NCBI GenBank assembly: GCA_040954595.2
Contig: CM082581.2
Location: forward strand, 3,100,001 to 3,164,000
Direction of reading: 5' to 3'
Source: Balanoglossus misakiensis
Taxonomy: Eukaryota > Hemichordata
Length of the DNA stretch: 64,000 nucleotides
Position numbers and translations under genes: made by a program
Notes under the pieces: model-generated
Seen by the model: only the letters and a program-made list of their open reading frames with translations
Database searches by the model: none
What the model was told of the DNA's origin: nothing
Shown here: in pieces, positions 48,951 to 61,605 of the stretch
How positions within the stretch are numbered: the stretch's first letter is position 1
How the letters are laid out: each line of letters begins with the position of its first letter

Positions 48951-50723
48951 TATTTGTCCATTTCTTGCATAATTTTCATACAAAACAGTTACAGAAATGT
49001 TATAATTATATTTCTAGATCTTATGGATATTTTGTATGGACATTGGGCGAGAATTGGAAAAGAGACGTACAATTTTCTTAGTACATTCTGCTTTAAAAAC
49101 ATACATTTTTATACATTTCTGGATCAATTCTCATGACAAAGTCATCAGAGGGTTCCCATTGTCTTTTATCAAATTAGTGGCATATATTACTAAAAGTTAC
49201 TAAAAACATTCTAATCATAACAAACATACGCACATCAGATGACTGCTTTTAGATCCCATGTAGATAAGTTTACAAGGAAAACACAAACAATTGTAGCAAT
49301 CTGTGTCACAACTGTAACAAAGTTATCTTGATGATTCACACAAATATCCTTATTTGGACAAAGTGTACTGAACCATGATGCAACTTTAACATATTGCAAA
49401 GTTGGAGAGAAATAAAATTTGTGGTTGCACGCCAATGCCCTAACTTCATGCCATGGACACCTGTGAGCTTACTGTACTTTATGACTATATGTTCAATGTT
49501 GTATAGTATGTTCTATTTTTCATTTTAATCAAAATTACACTAAGACAATGTGAAAAGATAAAATGTTAGGAGAGTACCTCAAGTGACATTGTATGACTAT
49601 ATGAGTAGCGAAATAGACGCCAGTATTGACGGCCGACAAGTCTAAATAGTGGATGATGATATAATAATCATCAACTGTAAATGCGGGCTAAATGCCATCA
49701 ACTCATTGCATGCAATGTCCAGTACACACAGTGAAGACAAACTATATAAGAAATTAGAATCAATTTTTTAATATACATGTATGTCAACTTATCATCTACT
49801 GTGTCTTGTTCTGTTATGTAAAGCATGTTGAAAAAGTAAATTTCTGAATGTTTAAAGCCTCAGTATTTCTCATAGGGGCAAAATTTTGTTTGAAACGGCA
49901 TCTATAATTTCTAAAAGTAGATGATAATTGATACTGAATCGAACAGTCATCATCCCCAGCTGTGCTCATAAACTCATACAATTTACAATATAACGAGTGA
50001 AGAATGACTTTCTGTCCGGACAGAAAGTCAGGCTCTGTTGACACACGTGACTAGTGCGCATGCGCACTCCAATGTGAATCTATGCGGAAGAGGTTTGGTC
50101 GCCCCAAATCAAGCGACTCAGCGAAGAAATGCGCACTAATTCGGCAAAATTTTGGGAAGATAACTTTATGGGAGAAATCAGTCGATGGAACCAGATCAAA
50201 TCCGAAAATGGTCTGACCATCAAATGTCAAAGTGACACGTTTGCTGATCGACATGTACAACATTTCCGTTGTAAACAAACCCGCGCATCATTTCAAGTGT
50301 TACGGGCAATATTTACAGCTTGCACGTAGCTACAGTTGCCCAAACCTTTCTTCTATCTTCATTATGTAGTATTCCATGGTGAATGTACAGGAAAAACGGG
50401 CATTTTTCGATGATGAAAAATGGATACACACGAGAAATACTGGGGCTTTAATAGTTACAGTGTAATTGTTCACACTTTGATTGAAGCCTGGGACTTTGAC
50501 ATGCAGATCAAAAATACTGAACAAACTATACAACAGTAAAAGCTGTTATCCTTCATCTATATGACAGGCAATCAAGATTTCATTATAATGGCCCATATGG
50601 GGGGGCCTAAACCTCATGCAACAGGCATTTTCCTCCCCTGTCTACGACCAGCTTGATTAAAAAAGTGAAAATGGCGAAGCCAAAAAACAACAAACATTAC
50701 GGTCCATGTGGAAACAAAAACCT
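48951..50723. other. No supportable gene
   Basis: Mostly AT-rich single-copy text. A small GC-richer island near 50040-50330 contains the 16-bp palindrome listed next. Opposite-strand frames at 49814-50044, 50051-50278 and 50129-50329 show no domain. It could be a promoter or first-exon area for a gene I cannot identify. Confidence 0.4.
50053..50068. promoter_or_regulatory. NRF-1-like palindrome
   Basis: AGTGCGCATGCGCACT is a perfect 16-bp palindrome containing GCGCATGCGC, the consensus of the NRF-1 factor common in animal housekeeping promoters. It sits in a small CpG-richer island. Sequence match only. Confidence 0.5.
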
Positions 50724-52155
50724 CTACAGTGTTCCACTGGCTGCCACAGTCTTCTTCAGCTTTTTACGTGTGTCTGCACTCTGACAGTTGATGACTTGGA
50801 CCACTTCCCTCGCTGTGAATTTGGGGCATTTTGACATCACAAATCCTAGTTTTAAAAAAAGACAAAAAGCCATTTTACTATAATACTAGTAATTGAAAGT
50901 TCGTAATTTACGACTGACTGTACCCATTCTTAACTGCCTTATGATGGGAAAAAATTAAATAATAAAGCCACCATAAGCACTACTCTAGAAAACAAGTCAG
51001 AAAAATTTACAGATTAGACAAATGCAGCCACTTACTCGCTGATTTTTCAATCACATGACATTTGTACATTGTGAACTGTACACATTGGGTTCCCCTATAC
51101 CAGGGTTTTAAGAAAATATATTCTTTTAGGGGTTTAAGAAATAGACAGAAAAATACAATTCCTGAAAGGGTCCATTTTATATTTTGCATCATTTAAGTAA
51201 AAATGGCCAGTAGATCATATAAGAGGGAGTAAATTCAATGATATGTAGGCAATGTATGATTCCAACGTACCTTTGATGGCCTGTACAATATGTACACGTA
51301 GTCCAGGACGCATCCTGCTACCCTCAGCACAAGAATCTGCTAATTTTTGTGGAGTAAAAAACACTTAAAGCAGATTTCTGACAAGCTTGGCGGGGGGGGC
51401 CTTTGCTGCGGCAAGGCTAGAATCGCGATGTACTCTCCGGATGAGTACACCCCCACCAATATCCACCATCTCAGCTGAATCTGTTGTTGCCTGAATGATA
51501 TGGAAATTCAAAACAAAATGATAAGTACAAGATTTACAATTTTTACACTATAATCTGAATCTACACATGTTATAAAACATAATTTTTTGTGACAAACTAG
51601 TTACACCTCTTGTGTATTTTATTCAAGAGGTTTAGTGATATACATGTATGACATCGCTTGAAGATACATACACGAACCTGCTTTGGGGATGGTGTTGGTT
51701 CAGCTGGTGGTGTTGTTGTTGTTGTTGTTGTCCATTCAGATGTTGATGTACCGGTAGATGACTGCTGGCTTGATAGTAAATCAACAAACTCTCTGACAGC
51801 TGGGCTTACCATCATACACACCAGCTTACCGCAGACACATTTATCATCAGAAGGGCGAGGTTTCATTTCAAGCGTGGAAATTCTTGTTTCCAATTGTGCA
51901 ATTTTAGTGTTTTTCATTTTCAGTGAAAGTTGCAGGTTTTTGATTTTCTCCTGTGATTCCTTCAGCTGGCTTCCAGATTCAACTACATACATCCTCAGTG
52001 ATTTCGTCAGAAGAGGTGGGGTGGTTGGCCAGCATTTTGCTGACTATAATTTTTTGTGCAGCAATTTGTGCCTGTTTTTCTTTTCTTTTTTCTGTATTTG
52101 AATGTTTCTTTTCCGTCTGTTCCATATCATTTTTGCTCTTCTTTGCTTTTGGTGT
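50724..52155 (-). pseudogene. BEN-domain protein gene, broken
   Basis: Three minus-strand exons with GT-AG borders: 52155-51678, 51490-51271 and 50845-50724 (stop TAG). Exon 1 has a Lys-rich start, a coiled coil (‘EKIKNLQLSLKMKNTKIAQL’), a C-x-C-x5-C cysteine group and a Thr/Pro tract. Exons 2-3 carry a BEN domain: ‘DIGGGVLIRRVHRDSSLAAA’, ‘KLVRNLL’, ‘VFFTPQKLADS’ and ‘KFTAREVVQVINCQ’. BEN domains bind DNA or chromatin proteins. Lesions: TAA at 51365-51367 inside the BEN domain after RNLL, and a frameshift near 51985-51995 in exon 1. Exon phases otherwise fit. An upstream exon is expected because 52155 follows an acceptor (TTTATCTTAG), but I cannot find it. Such genes are often transposon-linked in invertebrates. 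Confidence 0.72.
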
Positions 52156-52392
52156 CTAAGATAAACCAGTATTTTATGACTAGTGTTAAATACATCTCAT
52201 TTCACATTGGACATGCTCATCACTAAACCGAATTAGGGGAAAGCAAGACATTTATTGCAAAAACAACAAATGCTATTGATATTGACGAATTGCCATGGCA
52301 ACACGGTCCGGTGAGGCATGTAATAAACTCTGTTATCATATGCTCATGCTGATATCACCTCCTCCTAGTGACGTTTAACGTGAATATCACCT

Positions 52393-52435
52393 CGTTTAGT
52401 GTGAAATATCACCCGGTGATATTTCACACTAAACG
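52393..52435. repeat. Perfect 21-bp-arm hairpin, 1-nt centre
   Basis: CGTTTAGTGTGAAATATCAC… and its exact inverse are separated by a single C. A related TAACGTGAATATCACC lies just upstream (52379). Perfect, nearly loopless palindromes are unstable in genomes, so it is probably young or functional. Confidence 0.95.
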
Positions 52436-53455
52436 TCATCATTTCTTGCGCTGATACCCGGAACTATATTCATGAAAATGGCGACCTTAAAATGTAAACA
52501 AACATAACCCGATACAGGGCCCGCTTTCATGAGATTTGATATACCGGTAGTCAACATCGAAAATCATGGGGTTTTGATGGCCACGGACGTGTGTTATAAA
52601 TAAAAGATCTATCTTGTGTGATTGATTTGGAAAAAAAACACGATTGTTAGTTACACCAGTAAAAAAATACCATCGCCTCGCTCAGACAGCAGGAAGAGAT
52701 GTCAAACATCCTCGCTCCATCTTCATCCAAACACGTCGAAAATCGGGCAATTTCACGTGTGAAATCTGCTTCGATCAGTTCAAGTACGTGTCAGATGGAA
52801 GCGGCGACAACGGGTGGTATATTTAGCGATGCACTTATATATGGCGGCTCGTTCAATATCTGTTTCCAATGCGACGTCGACGGGATCAACCTCTATGACA
52901 CATAGTACAGCCCGTACAAACGACGCCGTCGTGCAGTCAAATATGACTCTCCGTGCTCATCAGAAAATTCACAAAATTGAGCAGACTTTGAGACGCTTGA
53001 ACTTTGAAATGAAAGGCCTCTGGCTTTATTTGCAATTTAACTAATTTCATATCGATTTTGAATCTCATCGCGATGTTCATGACGTTCACTTGTTCGTTGT
53101 TGTTGCACACTGCCAAAAGTTCAATTTTCAAACGTTTTGTTGTTTTGCATGAGGCAGAGCGGTCCTTGAACAATTTATTGTTCTAAAACATCTTTGACTT
53201 ACCGATGTTGTCGTTTCCTACCGCTATTTTACATCTTAAAAGTTATCCTCATACTGTTACATAACCACTACGCTAGGGCTACACTTGAAAATGGCGCATC
53301 ACGTCAACATCATCAGTCATGAATGAAGCCGATTTACAATGTTGATGAAATATCAATGCGCTAGGCGGAATAAAATAATTCATAAAAATTAAAATATTCT
53401 CGCTTTAATTTTTCATTTTTCTTGTAAATTCCGAGGTTTGAGCATATGATAAATC
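52436..53455. other. Unrecognised, moderately GC-rich stretch
   Basis: Opposing short frames (52644-53044 and 52937-53173) show no domains. TTATCATATGCTCA near 52334 reappears inverted as TGAGCATATGATAA near 53439, bracketing about 1.1 kb. It may be a promoter region or a foldback element interior. Confidence 0.35.
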
Positions 53456-53608
53456 GGTTATCGCCCCATATCACCTCTTGTTGGGCCATATTTGCCGCTC
53501 GTGTGGGTTGTGAGCTGCATCACACTCGTCTTCGACTCGTGTGATGCGGCTCACAACCCACCCTCGCGTCAAATATGGCCCAACAAGAGGTGATATGGGG
53601 CGATAACC
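53456..53608. repeat. 153-bp hairpin, ~73-bp arms
   Basis: The outer 39 bp of each arm (GGTTATCGCCCCATATCACC…) are perfectly inverted; the inner part differs by a few bases (CCGCTCG/ACGCGAG, AGCTGC/AGCCGC). The loop is only a few bases. No coding content. Confidence 0.95.
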
Positions 53609-54203
53609 TCATAGTATGACGTCAGACGTAGGTAAATTTGCACCAAGCGTTATTGTAATACCCATCCCTCTGACGTCACCAAACGGAACTATTTTAAACT
53701 TGTAAACAAAGTCCTCTTAGGGCGACAAAATTCAGTGCAATTGTTGGTTTTATTTCGACATTAAAAAATAAGCAAAGATAAATAAAATGTTTCGTATGTG
53801 TAAAAATGGACGATCGACGATTAGTTTTACCTGTGTACATTTTTATCGCACCAAAGCTGTCGCGAGGTCGTCAGTGCTGAGCCAATGTCGTCGCGTTGTC
53901 GAACGAGCGACAGGTACAAAACTGAGTATTCGCAAAAATTTTGATGCGACGATTAGAGCAAAACGGTCTAGTCTTAAAGCAAAAGGCATAAGAAAGGTTT
54001 CCTGCTCCAGTGAAACCTTGACGGACGATGAAATCCTGCTGACGCACGACAGATGGGTCCTCGCCAAAACCTGAGTCACCTGACAGATAGACCGCATAAC
54101 ATCGATCTTCAATTTTGCACAAAATAGTTCCAAATTTTATCGCAACCACAAAGAGATTTATTTGAAAATCAAAATTAGCGGATCTATGTATGTGATAAAC
54201 ATA

Positions 54204-54341
54204 TAATTTCCCCGTATTCCTCACTCGTGTACCTGCGTCGCGAACTCGTGATTCCCCGTATAGCTGTATCTGATACGGCCGCTATACGGGGAATCACGCG
54301 TCCGCGACGCAGGCACACTCGTTCGAAATACGGGGGAATTA
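54204..54341. repeat. 138-bp hairpin, ~60-bp arms
   Basis: The arms TAATTTCCCCGTATT… and …AATACGGGGGAATTA pair almost throughout, including CGTGATTCCCCGTATAGC against GCTATACGGGGAATCACG and TGCGTCGCG against CGCGACGCA. The loop is about 16 bp and itself contains GTATCTGATAC. Confidence 0.93.
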
Positions 54342-55655
54342 TATATAAGAATTATCCAATATTTGAAATAGCAGCTGTCATTGTAATAACCTGTCAATCA
54401 ACACAGTGTTTGGTTGCAAACAATTCAAGATGGACAACATGCAACTAGTCAGAAATCCCGACTGGTGTTTTTTTCCGCTGGGCTTACAGCGAAATTAAAC
54501 GCCAGTCCGGATTCCAGACCATCATGCAACCAACATTATGAAGTAAAATGTTAAATCTACTTTCATTCCGATAAATTTATTGTATTAATGTAGTGCAAGT
54601 CAGTCCATACTTCCTCAAAGTATCGTTCAAATATAGGTCCCCTTTCCACACTATAAGGCCTGCGTGGTGCTGCATAAAGAATGGGCGCATCTCTTGTTAC
54701 CGCCACCGACCGACACAGTAATAATATACTGTTCCAGATATATTCTCCTGCTCAATTTTATTTTTTTATTATATGTTACAGCTTGTGCGACCATATATAA
54801 CGGTTAACATAGAATAAGCTATGAGTCTGTTTGGGCGTGATCATATAGACGGGAATCTGTCATGTAAACAGGTCACCATCTGCGACCAACGAACAATAAA
54901 TGTTACCATCGCTCCTCCATGGCTAAAAATGACTCCGAAGTGACGATAAAACAACAATCGGAAAGGAGCGTCTATCCACTTTGTAGTCATTACATTACTC
55001 ATGGGGACTATTGACTTACGAGGAAAAGACACATCGACCCTTCAGGCGTTTTGTACCCTCAACAGTGTAAGTAATGCTGTATTCATTTTGCAAGCAAAAT
55101 GCAGGAGTGTCTCCCACAGCGTATACTTCTTCATCGCAGCAAGAGAACCAGAGGCAAATTTCAGAACATTCTTGTACCATCAGATATCTGAAAGCCACTG
55201 ATACAGGGTCTGAATAAGTGTGACCGATTTTTTAGCTGTATTGACAGGCCTGAAACCGGGACGACAGTAAAAGACTGCATATGCAGTGTTGTGATTTTCT
55301 GGCTACAGGCCAATCCGGGGCTGTGAACCAACATGAGCAAAGGAGTGAAACGTGGGCGTGTGAACACATACGCCTATATCTGACGAAATTGTATTTTAGG
55401 TACTCGGTTGTACTTAGTGCCGAGTCCATGATTCCTGTTCCGAGGCCTGAAATTTCGCCAGGTATGCAGGTGTCCATATTCTCACAGAAATGTAACAATT
55501 TTGATGACAGAAGTGTAAAGAGATACCTTACCGAGCAATATATTTTTCTGAGCAATTGGCTCCAAAATTATGATATACATGTACTAGTACATACCTTCAA
55601 AATCGTGATACTAGTATTACATAGTGGTTTTTGTTCATTTTGCAGAAATATAGCG
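54342..55655. other. Upstream region of CALHM-like gene A
   Basis: No convincing gene. The reading frame from 55281 runs through the first CALHM exon but its upstream part is not homologous. TTTGTTCATTTTGCAG at 55629-55644, 12 bp before the ATG, is an acceptor, so a 5' untranslated exon probably lies here. Confidence 0.45.
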
Positions 55656-57362
55656 ATGGCTGTCAGTGAAATCCTCGGTGGGCTGTTAAGCTTCTTGAAA
55701 GATAATAATCGTTCAGTGTTGAACATCGTCATTATTGGATCAGTCGTCGCTACGAACGCACTGTTGAAATTGGTTGTGCCACAATGTCACTGTGATTACA
55801 AAATATCCTACGCTGTGTTTTATTTTACATGTCCAGCATTTTTCTTGTTCTCTTTGGGTAAGTATACATGTATATATATAGTGAGGCCCATATCCTCTTT
55901 TAAACAGATATGTGTATGTGTAACTATGTATAAATATGTGCAAACATGCCTCTCGGTTAACTGGGCGGGAGGGGGTCTATATTCGTTACGATGGAAGGTT
56001 TTAGTAATGAAGCCTCCAGTTATCTACAACCTATACTTTTCAATTTTGAGTGCAAACTTATTGTCTGTTTCTTTTCCAAGGAATCGTTCTGCAATCGGAA
56101 ACCCTTCATTACATAGCCGGAGCTCGTCGGTTCAAGAAAAAACTCCATTGCTTAGGTATACTGACGATCACACAGCGAGCTATAGTGGCTCCCTTTGTCT
56201 GGATTTTCATTGGTCTCATCGATGGCACGTGAGTATTTGTTGACTGTAAATTCAACATTTAAGAATTTTGAACATTTTCAGTTTCTGTTGTATCAGTCCT
56301 GGAAATCATAATAAGACAACTTTTCGTAAGCCTCCGAATGATATCATGTTTCATATGTGGACTGGAGGCGTGGATTCATTGCACAAGGCCTGCTGGGTAT
56401 TTCACCTTGCTTGGTTGATACAAAACCATTGACGCAAAGTTTTAGTGGACGTAGCTTGAAATTTGTAACCCCATGATTATGAAGGGAGATGATGAAACTT
56501 TTCAAAAACTGTCATCACCCAATTTTCCTGTCTCGATTCAGCTGGATGTCGTGCGCTCTTGGCGACTGCGTGGACGGTGCGGTGGTGACGTTAGGTTCGG
56601 ACAAGTCGCTTTCGCAGATGATTGGCCTAGCCATGCTCGTCATAGCAACAGCCATTGCGTTGGCGCTGCACTGCAAAGGCATCTTCGTCGATAAGAACGA
56701 CTATGAAATTTTACAATACATGAAGCATTACACTAGGGCTGAGAAATCATACCTTGATATTGCATTGCAGGTAGGAATCTTTAGTATATTTGACTCTCAG
56801 CGTCTCGAAAGAAAGGAAATGGGTAGTCTTTGTGTGCGTCATTTAAGCATGAACCCTGTACCTATTCTAGTTTTATACAAAGTTTTGATTTGTATTACTT
56901 TGTTATCAACCCGTTGCCACGGTGATCAACCAAGTCTCACAAGATCTCGCAATGAGAGGAAAGCCGTCCATTAGTAGCATTTGGTCTCGAATTTTCAATT
57001 GGACCAGCACACCCCAACAGAACAAAGACTTGTTTCCAAACTGCCTTTACTTGTAACCGTGGTCTAGATAATAAAAGGGGAGGGAACGAGGGACTCTCGA
57101 ATAACGTTCTTATTCTGTTCAACAACAACAGGATTCCGCTGAAGAAGAAGCCAAGAAGGACGTTACCGAGCTTTTCCAACATGCCGCGTATCTCCGTCGA
57201 CTGAACCAGGCCGGGTGGGAAGCCCAGAAGGAAAGATTCATCGCCAGACAACGACAAAAGTGGGAGAGCAGTGACGAAGGCGGGGATACCACTGCGGGCG
57301 AAGCAAAGATGTCAGATGTTGCGATTGCATTAACTGAACGCACACTCTTGGTTAACAAGTAA
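55656..57362 (+). CDS. CALHM-like channel protein, gene A
   Basis: Four exons: 55656-55857, 56081-56228, 56542-56770 and 57132-57362 (269 residues), all GT-AG, frame unbroken. CALHM proteins form large-pore, voltage- and Ca2+-regulated channels in the plasma membrane. Family marks seen: first membrane helix (‘VLNIVIIGSVVATNALLKLV’), a C-x-C at the start of the first loop (‘PQCHCDY’), second helix (‘YFTCPAFFLFSLG’), third helix with ‘QRAIVAPFVWIFIGLIDG’ (usual QRALIAPVVW…LLDG), ‘CALGDC’, a fourth helix after ‘SQMIGLAMLVIATAI’, then ‘YMKHYTRAEKSYLD’ and a cytosolic helical tail with acidic and basic stretches. Length is at the short end of the family (about 300-350). The four-exon structure matches gene B with identical exon 2 (148 bp) and exon 3 (229 bp) lengths. 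Confidence 0.88.
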
Positions 57363-58860
57363 TACGCTGATGAGGAAGGGTAATGTTTCGATAGACCCCC
57401 TCATCGATACAGCGATGGCAAACGGGAGTAAGAGGGGGATTTCAAAATATGTTAATGCGAGTGGCATTGGAAGCGTTGGTACTGTACATTGGAATTATAG
57501 ACGATAAATATTTTTGGTTTCTCTAATGTAAAGACGTGCCCGAATTTCCACGCGTTCTGACGTCTGTTTTTATATTTCCCTTGTCAACGAGTGGTGTAAT
57601 GTACGTCCTAAGGGTATGGTAAAGTAAGGGAGATATCAGTTATTACTGGGGGTAGCTATGAGAAATTGAGGTTGGTCGGTTACGTTCTTACTTGGCGCAT
57701 GACTATAGTGAGACCACCTCCTACGCTATGTATTATATGTATGTGAACCTCTCGCCGGTATATTTTAGTCTGAGACTGATGTATGGATTGAACTTTATAT
57801 GGATTATCACTATAATTTTTTTAGTATATCAATATCCACATTACTATAACATTCGTCACAAAAATGCAGTAGATTATGTTTCCTTAAAGATAGAATCACC
57901 ATGACCATGATGGTGAATGCTTTGTTGACTTGAACATGCAATCATGGGCTATAGATACTGACTTTTGAGCATGAAAGAAACATACGCACTGAATTTGATT
58001 CACGAATGTGTCGCCCTCTGTGGCGGACACAAATTGACCCTTGATCTGTGCAAGAGCACAATATGCTCTGTGCAGCTCCTCCGCCAGAAGCGAGGATACC
58101 GTACCGACCAGTAATCTTCAAATGAATATCTCCAGTTCAAATCTTCACGAATAACGACCCTGGGTTATATTTTTTAAGGTCGAACAATGTAAGTATGATT
58201 ATTCATTTGAAATGTTTAAGCAGTAGAATGTTGACAGGCATCGGGTGGTGCGTACTTCAAAACGGTTTGCTGATGGACGAGTTTGTGTGAGTAACAGAGT
58301 TTAATAGATGGATAATTTTATTACATCATAACAACAACAACAAAACCACGGAGAAATAGAGGAACTGGGATCGGATGCACAGACACTTTGAGGCAGGGCG
58401 AAGAATCGATCCGAGAGCGGTGGTGAAAAAAATGAAACTGCATTCAGGTGACCGGAAATATTGAAGGGATCTCAAAATATCTCGCTGACATTACCGACCA
58501 AACATTCAATCAATATGTAAACAGAAGTAACCACCAGTGCTTTCGTTGCGCGGTATATAAATAACAGTCCTTCAATTGAAGGGACAAAGTCGCTCTTTCT
58601 GATCTAACTTCCTGAATACATGGAGTACATTGAATCTCTGTTCGAACATTTGTTTGTCGAGATAACAATCGTAGGCAGTGGCTTGAGTTATCTTCAAGTT
58701 CAACTCATTGCGTAGTAACGTGTATTTGTTGTGAACGATTTCGGTAATCACATTAACTGCCAATAACTCCTCTGGTCACATGACTACCTGTCAGTTTACA
58801 ACCATGATGTGATACGTTTGTGATTGCTGTCATCTTTATTTATTTCGCAGACTTGTAAAG
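57363..58860. other. Spacer between CALHM-like genes
   Basis: No domain-bearing ORF; 57692-57904 and 58572-58763 are unremarkable frames. TTTATTTATTTCGCAG ends at 58850, ten bases before the gene B ATG, mirroring the acceptor before gene A and implying a conserved 5' untranslated exon that I cannot locate. Confidence 0.45.
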
Positions 58861-60960
58861 ATGAGCGCGCAAGTCATCTGTGATGGTCTCGAAGCTATAT
58901 CGAGTTTCTTCGTGCAAAATAAACGTTCCGTGAAGAATATCTTAGTCATCGGTTTGGTCTTTGCTGTGAAAGCATTGTCGAAATTGGTTGTCCTAAGATG
59001 CCATTGCGATTTCAAAATGTATTATTCTGTGTTTTATTTGATATGCCCAGCATTTTTCTTGTTTGGTTTGGGTAAGTAGCGTGATGACTTATCGTTTTTC
59101 ATTCACAATAAAGACCAACGATTGGACGTTGTGTGTCCATCGATGATTGGTCCTTGTAGGCCGGCCGCTTACGACGAACTGATTGGCTGGTGCTTTTCTC
59201 GCAGGATTCATTTCAACATTTATCTAACAGCATTGTGATTGATTTCTTTCCGTTTGAAATATCTCGCGTTGTAATGTTCAGCGCCACGTACCTGGCATCC
59301 CGTGCCTTTCCCATACGCTCATTCCGGAATGGCCTCATTAGGCTCGTGAGTGAGAACTGCAGTCGACCAATAAAGACAGAGGAAAATACGGGTCGGGTGT
59401 ATGCCCGATGATGTTGGCATATGGGGAAACTATGGACGCTTACCTTGCCGCGAGCAAAAAGTCGACAGTATAGGCAATGCTGTAAACCATATACCCGCAA
59501 TATGTTTAACTAATATGAACAATCTGTAAGCGTGTCCCATTTACTTTATTGCGTTTCCTAAACTCATGGGTTTACCACGTGGCTGTGGCACTTGACTGTA
59601 CCATTTTCATTTCAAACTATTCGGCGAGATACAGAGTGTACGTACATTCCTCGAACTTGACGTGAATTCATTATATCATTTCTTCTCTAAGGCATTGTTC
59701 TACAGACTTCAAACTTTCGTTTCATGGCCGGGGCTCGTCGGTACGGGAAGAGCGTCTCCAGGATTGGGCTCTGGAGGACACTTGAGTGGTCCTTCCTGGC
59801 CTCCTTCGTGTGGATTTTCCTTTGTCTTTTCGATGGCAAGTGAGTAACACCTTTTACATGTGACATCAAACCGCGTGCCAGAACTGACGACAAGTCAACA
59901 GATTACTTCTATCAGAGAAGAAGAGCTGGTAGGCCCTGTGGTACATTTGCGTTCTATAATTATTTCTAAGAGTGACGGCAAGCGAAAATATTTCTTGAAA
60001 CGAAGACTGTCAAAACTGAGATAAGTGGGGGCTCTTGAACACCCCTGTGGTGAATTCTGCAGTGTGAATAGGCCTCAGCCCTGCAGTGGCCAGGTATAAA
60101 TTGAAAATCCCGGAACCACACATCAGACAAGCCGTTGAGACATTTAAATGGAAAGTATTAGCAAAGTAATAATTATACAATGGGCAATAATTTGGCTTGA
60201 TTTCTTGCTTTTTTTTTCATTCAGCTGGCTTGCATGTGCCCGTGCCGACTGCGCCAACGGGGAAGCGGTGATGTCGGATGCGGACATATTGCTCTCGCAG
60301 ATGATTGGCCTAGTTCTCCTCCTCGTCGCAACAGTGATTGCCCTGGGCATATTCTGCAGCACCATCTGCGTTGACGATTATACTTATGAGCATGCCCGTT
60401 ACGTGGAATGGTACACCGAGGCCGAACGAAAAATAATAGACAAAGAACTACGAGTATGAATTTTTATATTCGTCTTGATCTAAGGAAGGGGTTTTTATAT
60501 AAGGCAGTATATAGTCAGTGTATATGAACTGATAGACCGAACATATTTTTTCAACGTCAACGAAATATTGCGAACGACAGAACGGTCAGAATATAGTAGT
60601 TAACAAATTGGAAACCCCGCTTTGATCTAACACTATCTAAATGTAAATTCCACCGAGTATTACATAAATGTGCTTTCTTATTCTTGTCTATAACGGCAGA
60701 GCGCTGCTAAAGATGGGGCCAGAAGTAACATTACCAAGTTTTTCGAATTTGCCGGACCTATTGCTCAACTGGACAGGAGTAGATGGCTCAAAGTGATGGC
60801 CTCCTGGGACGAAATGAAACGGCAACAAAAGGAGTCTATGTGCGAAACTGGGAGTCTAGGCGATGGGGAAGAAAGTGGAGCGAAGGGCGAAGATATTCCT
60901 GCGGAGGGAACAAGCGGTCCTCCGAAACAAACTGAGTTGACACCCTTGATCGATAAATGA
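58861..60960 (+). CDS. CALHM-like channel protein, gene B
   Basis: Four exons: 58861-59071, 59692-59839, 60225-60453 and 60700-60960 (282 residues), all GT-AG and in frame. It is paralogous to gene A in layout and sequence: ‘NKRSVKNILVIGLVFAVKAL’, ‘VLRCHCDFKMYYSVFYL’, ‘PAFFLFGLG’, ‘IAGARR’-equivalent ‘MAGARRYGKS’, ‘SFVWIFLCLFDG’, ‘CARADC’, ‘SQMIGLVLLLVATVIALGI’ and ‘RYVEWYTEAERKI’. The Q-R-A-x-(I/V)-A-P signature is replaced by ‘LEWSFLASFVW’, so this copy has drifted more in the third helix. The tail is Glu/Lys-rich and ends ‘LTPLIDK’. Same orientation as gene A, 1.5 kb downstream. Expression cannot be judged. Confidence 0.87.
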
Positions 60961-61605
60961 TCATACATCTATGTGACCGATAATAGATACCCCGGAAATG
61001 AATTGTCAGCACTTTCACTTTTGAAGCCTGATTGGCGCTACAGATGTTGTTTTAGTCTTTAAGGCGGTGTCACCAATTATTAACGTTCACACTATCTACG
61101 TAGCAACCCGGACAATGAACAGAAAATACAGCACAGTTAATTAGCATCCCATGGAAACATGTAATATATGGTAATTTTCGATAATTATTTTAGTTAGAAC
61201 CTCTTAATTTGATCATCCTTGTAAGAATATTCTCACTATAATACAAAGAACGAATTTTAAAGCAACAAAATATGGTGCGATTTATGACTAAATAATAATA
61301 CCAAAAGAAATCCAGTCGTTTCCAGAAAATGTGGGGCTGTCTATGTTCTTCTATTTTAGACCCACGGCAGCACAATAGGCGTAAGTTCATATGGTAATTC
61401 TTTTTTCATGAATTACAACTTTGGATAACATGCCTGTAAAAAAACTGGCACTGATCGAACGTGAATCACCAGCAAGCAGATAAACGTTCTCGTACCACGC
61501 ACTCGCCTTATTGGTTTATTTTTATTTTAAGGTTAAACAACGACGCGGCAGTACTGCCCGTCCATTTCGTATGCAGTCACTGTATCCAAAAATAGTTCCA
61601 TTCTG
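60961..61605. other. Spacer after gene B
   Basis: No gene-like frame until the exon-3 remnant at 61606. AT-rich, no AATAAA close to the stop. I searched by eye for exon 1 and 2 relatives of the third copy and did not find them. Confidence 0.45.

Noticed and set aside
55281-56243. A single 320-codon exon
   Set aside because: The frame crosses a clear GTAAGT donor at 55858 and a CCAAG acceptor at 56080; only the spliced reading keeps CALHM homology.
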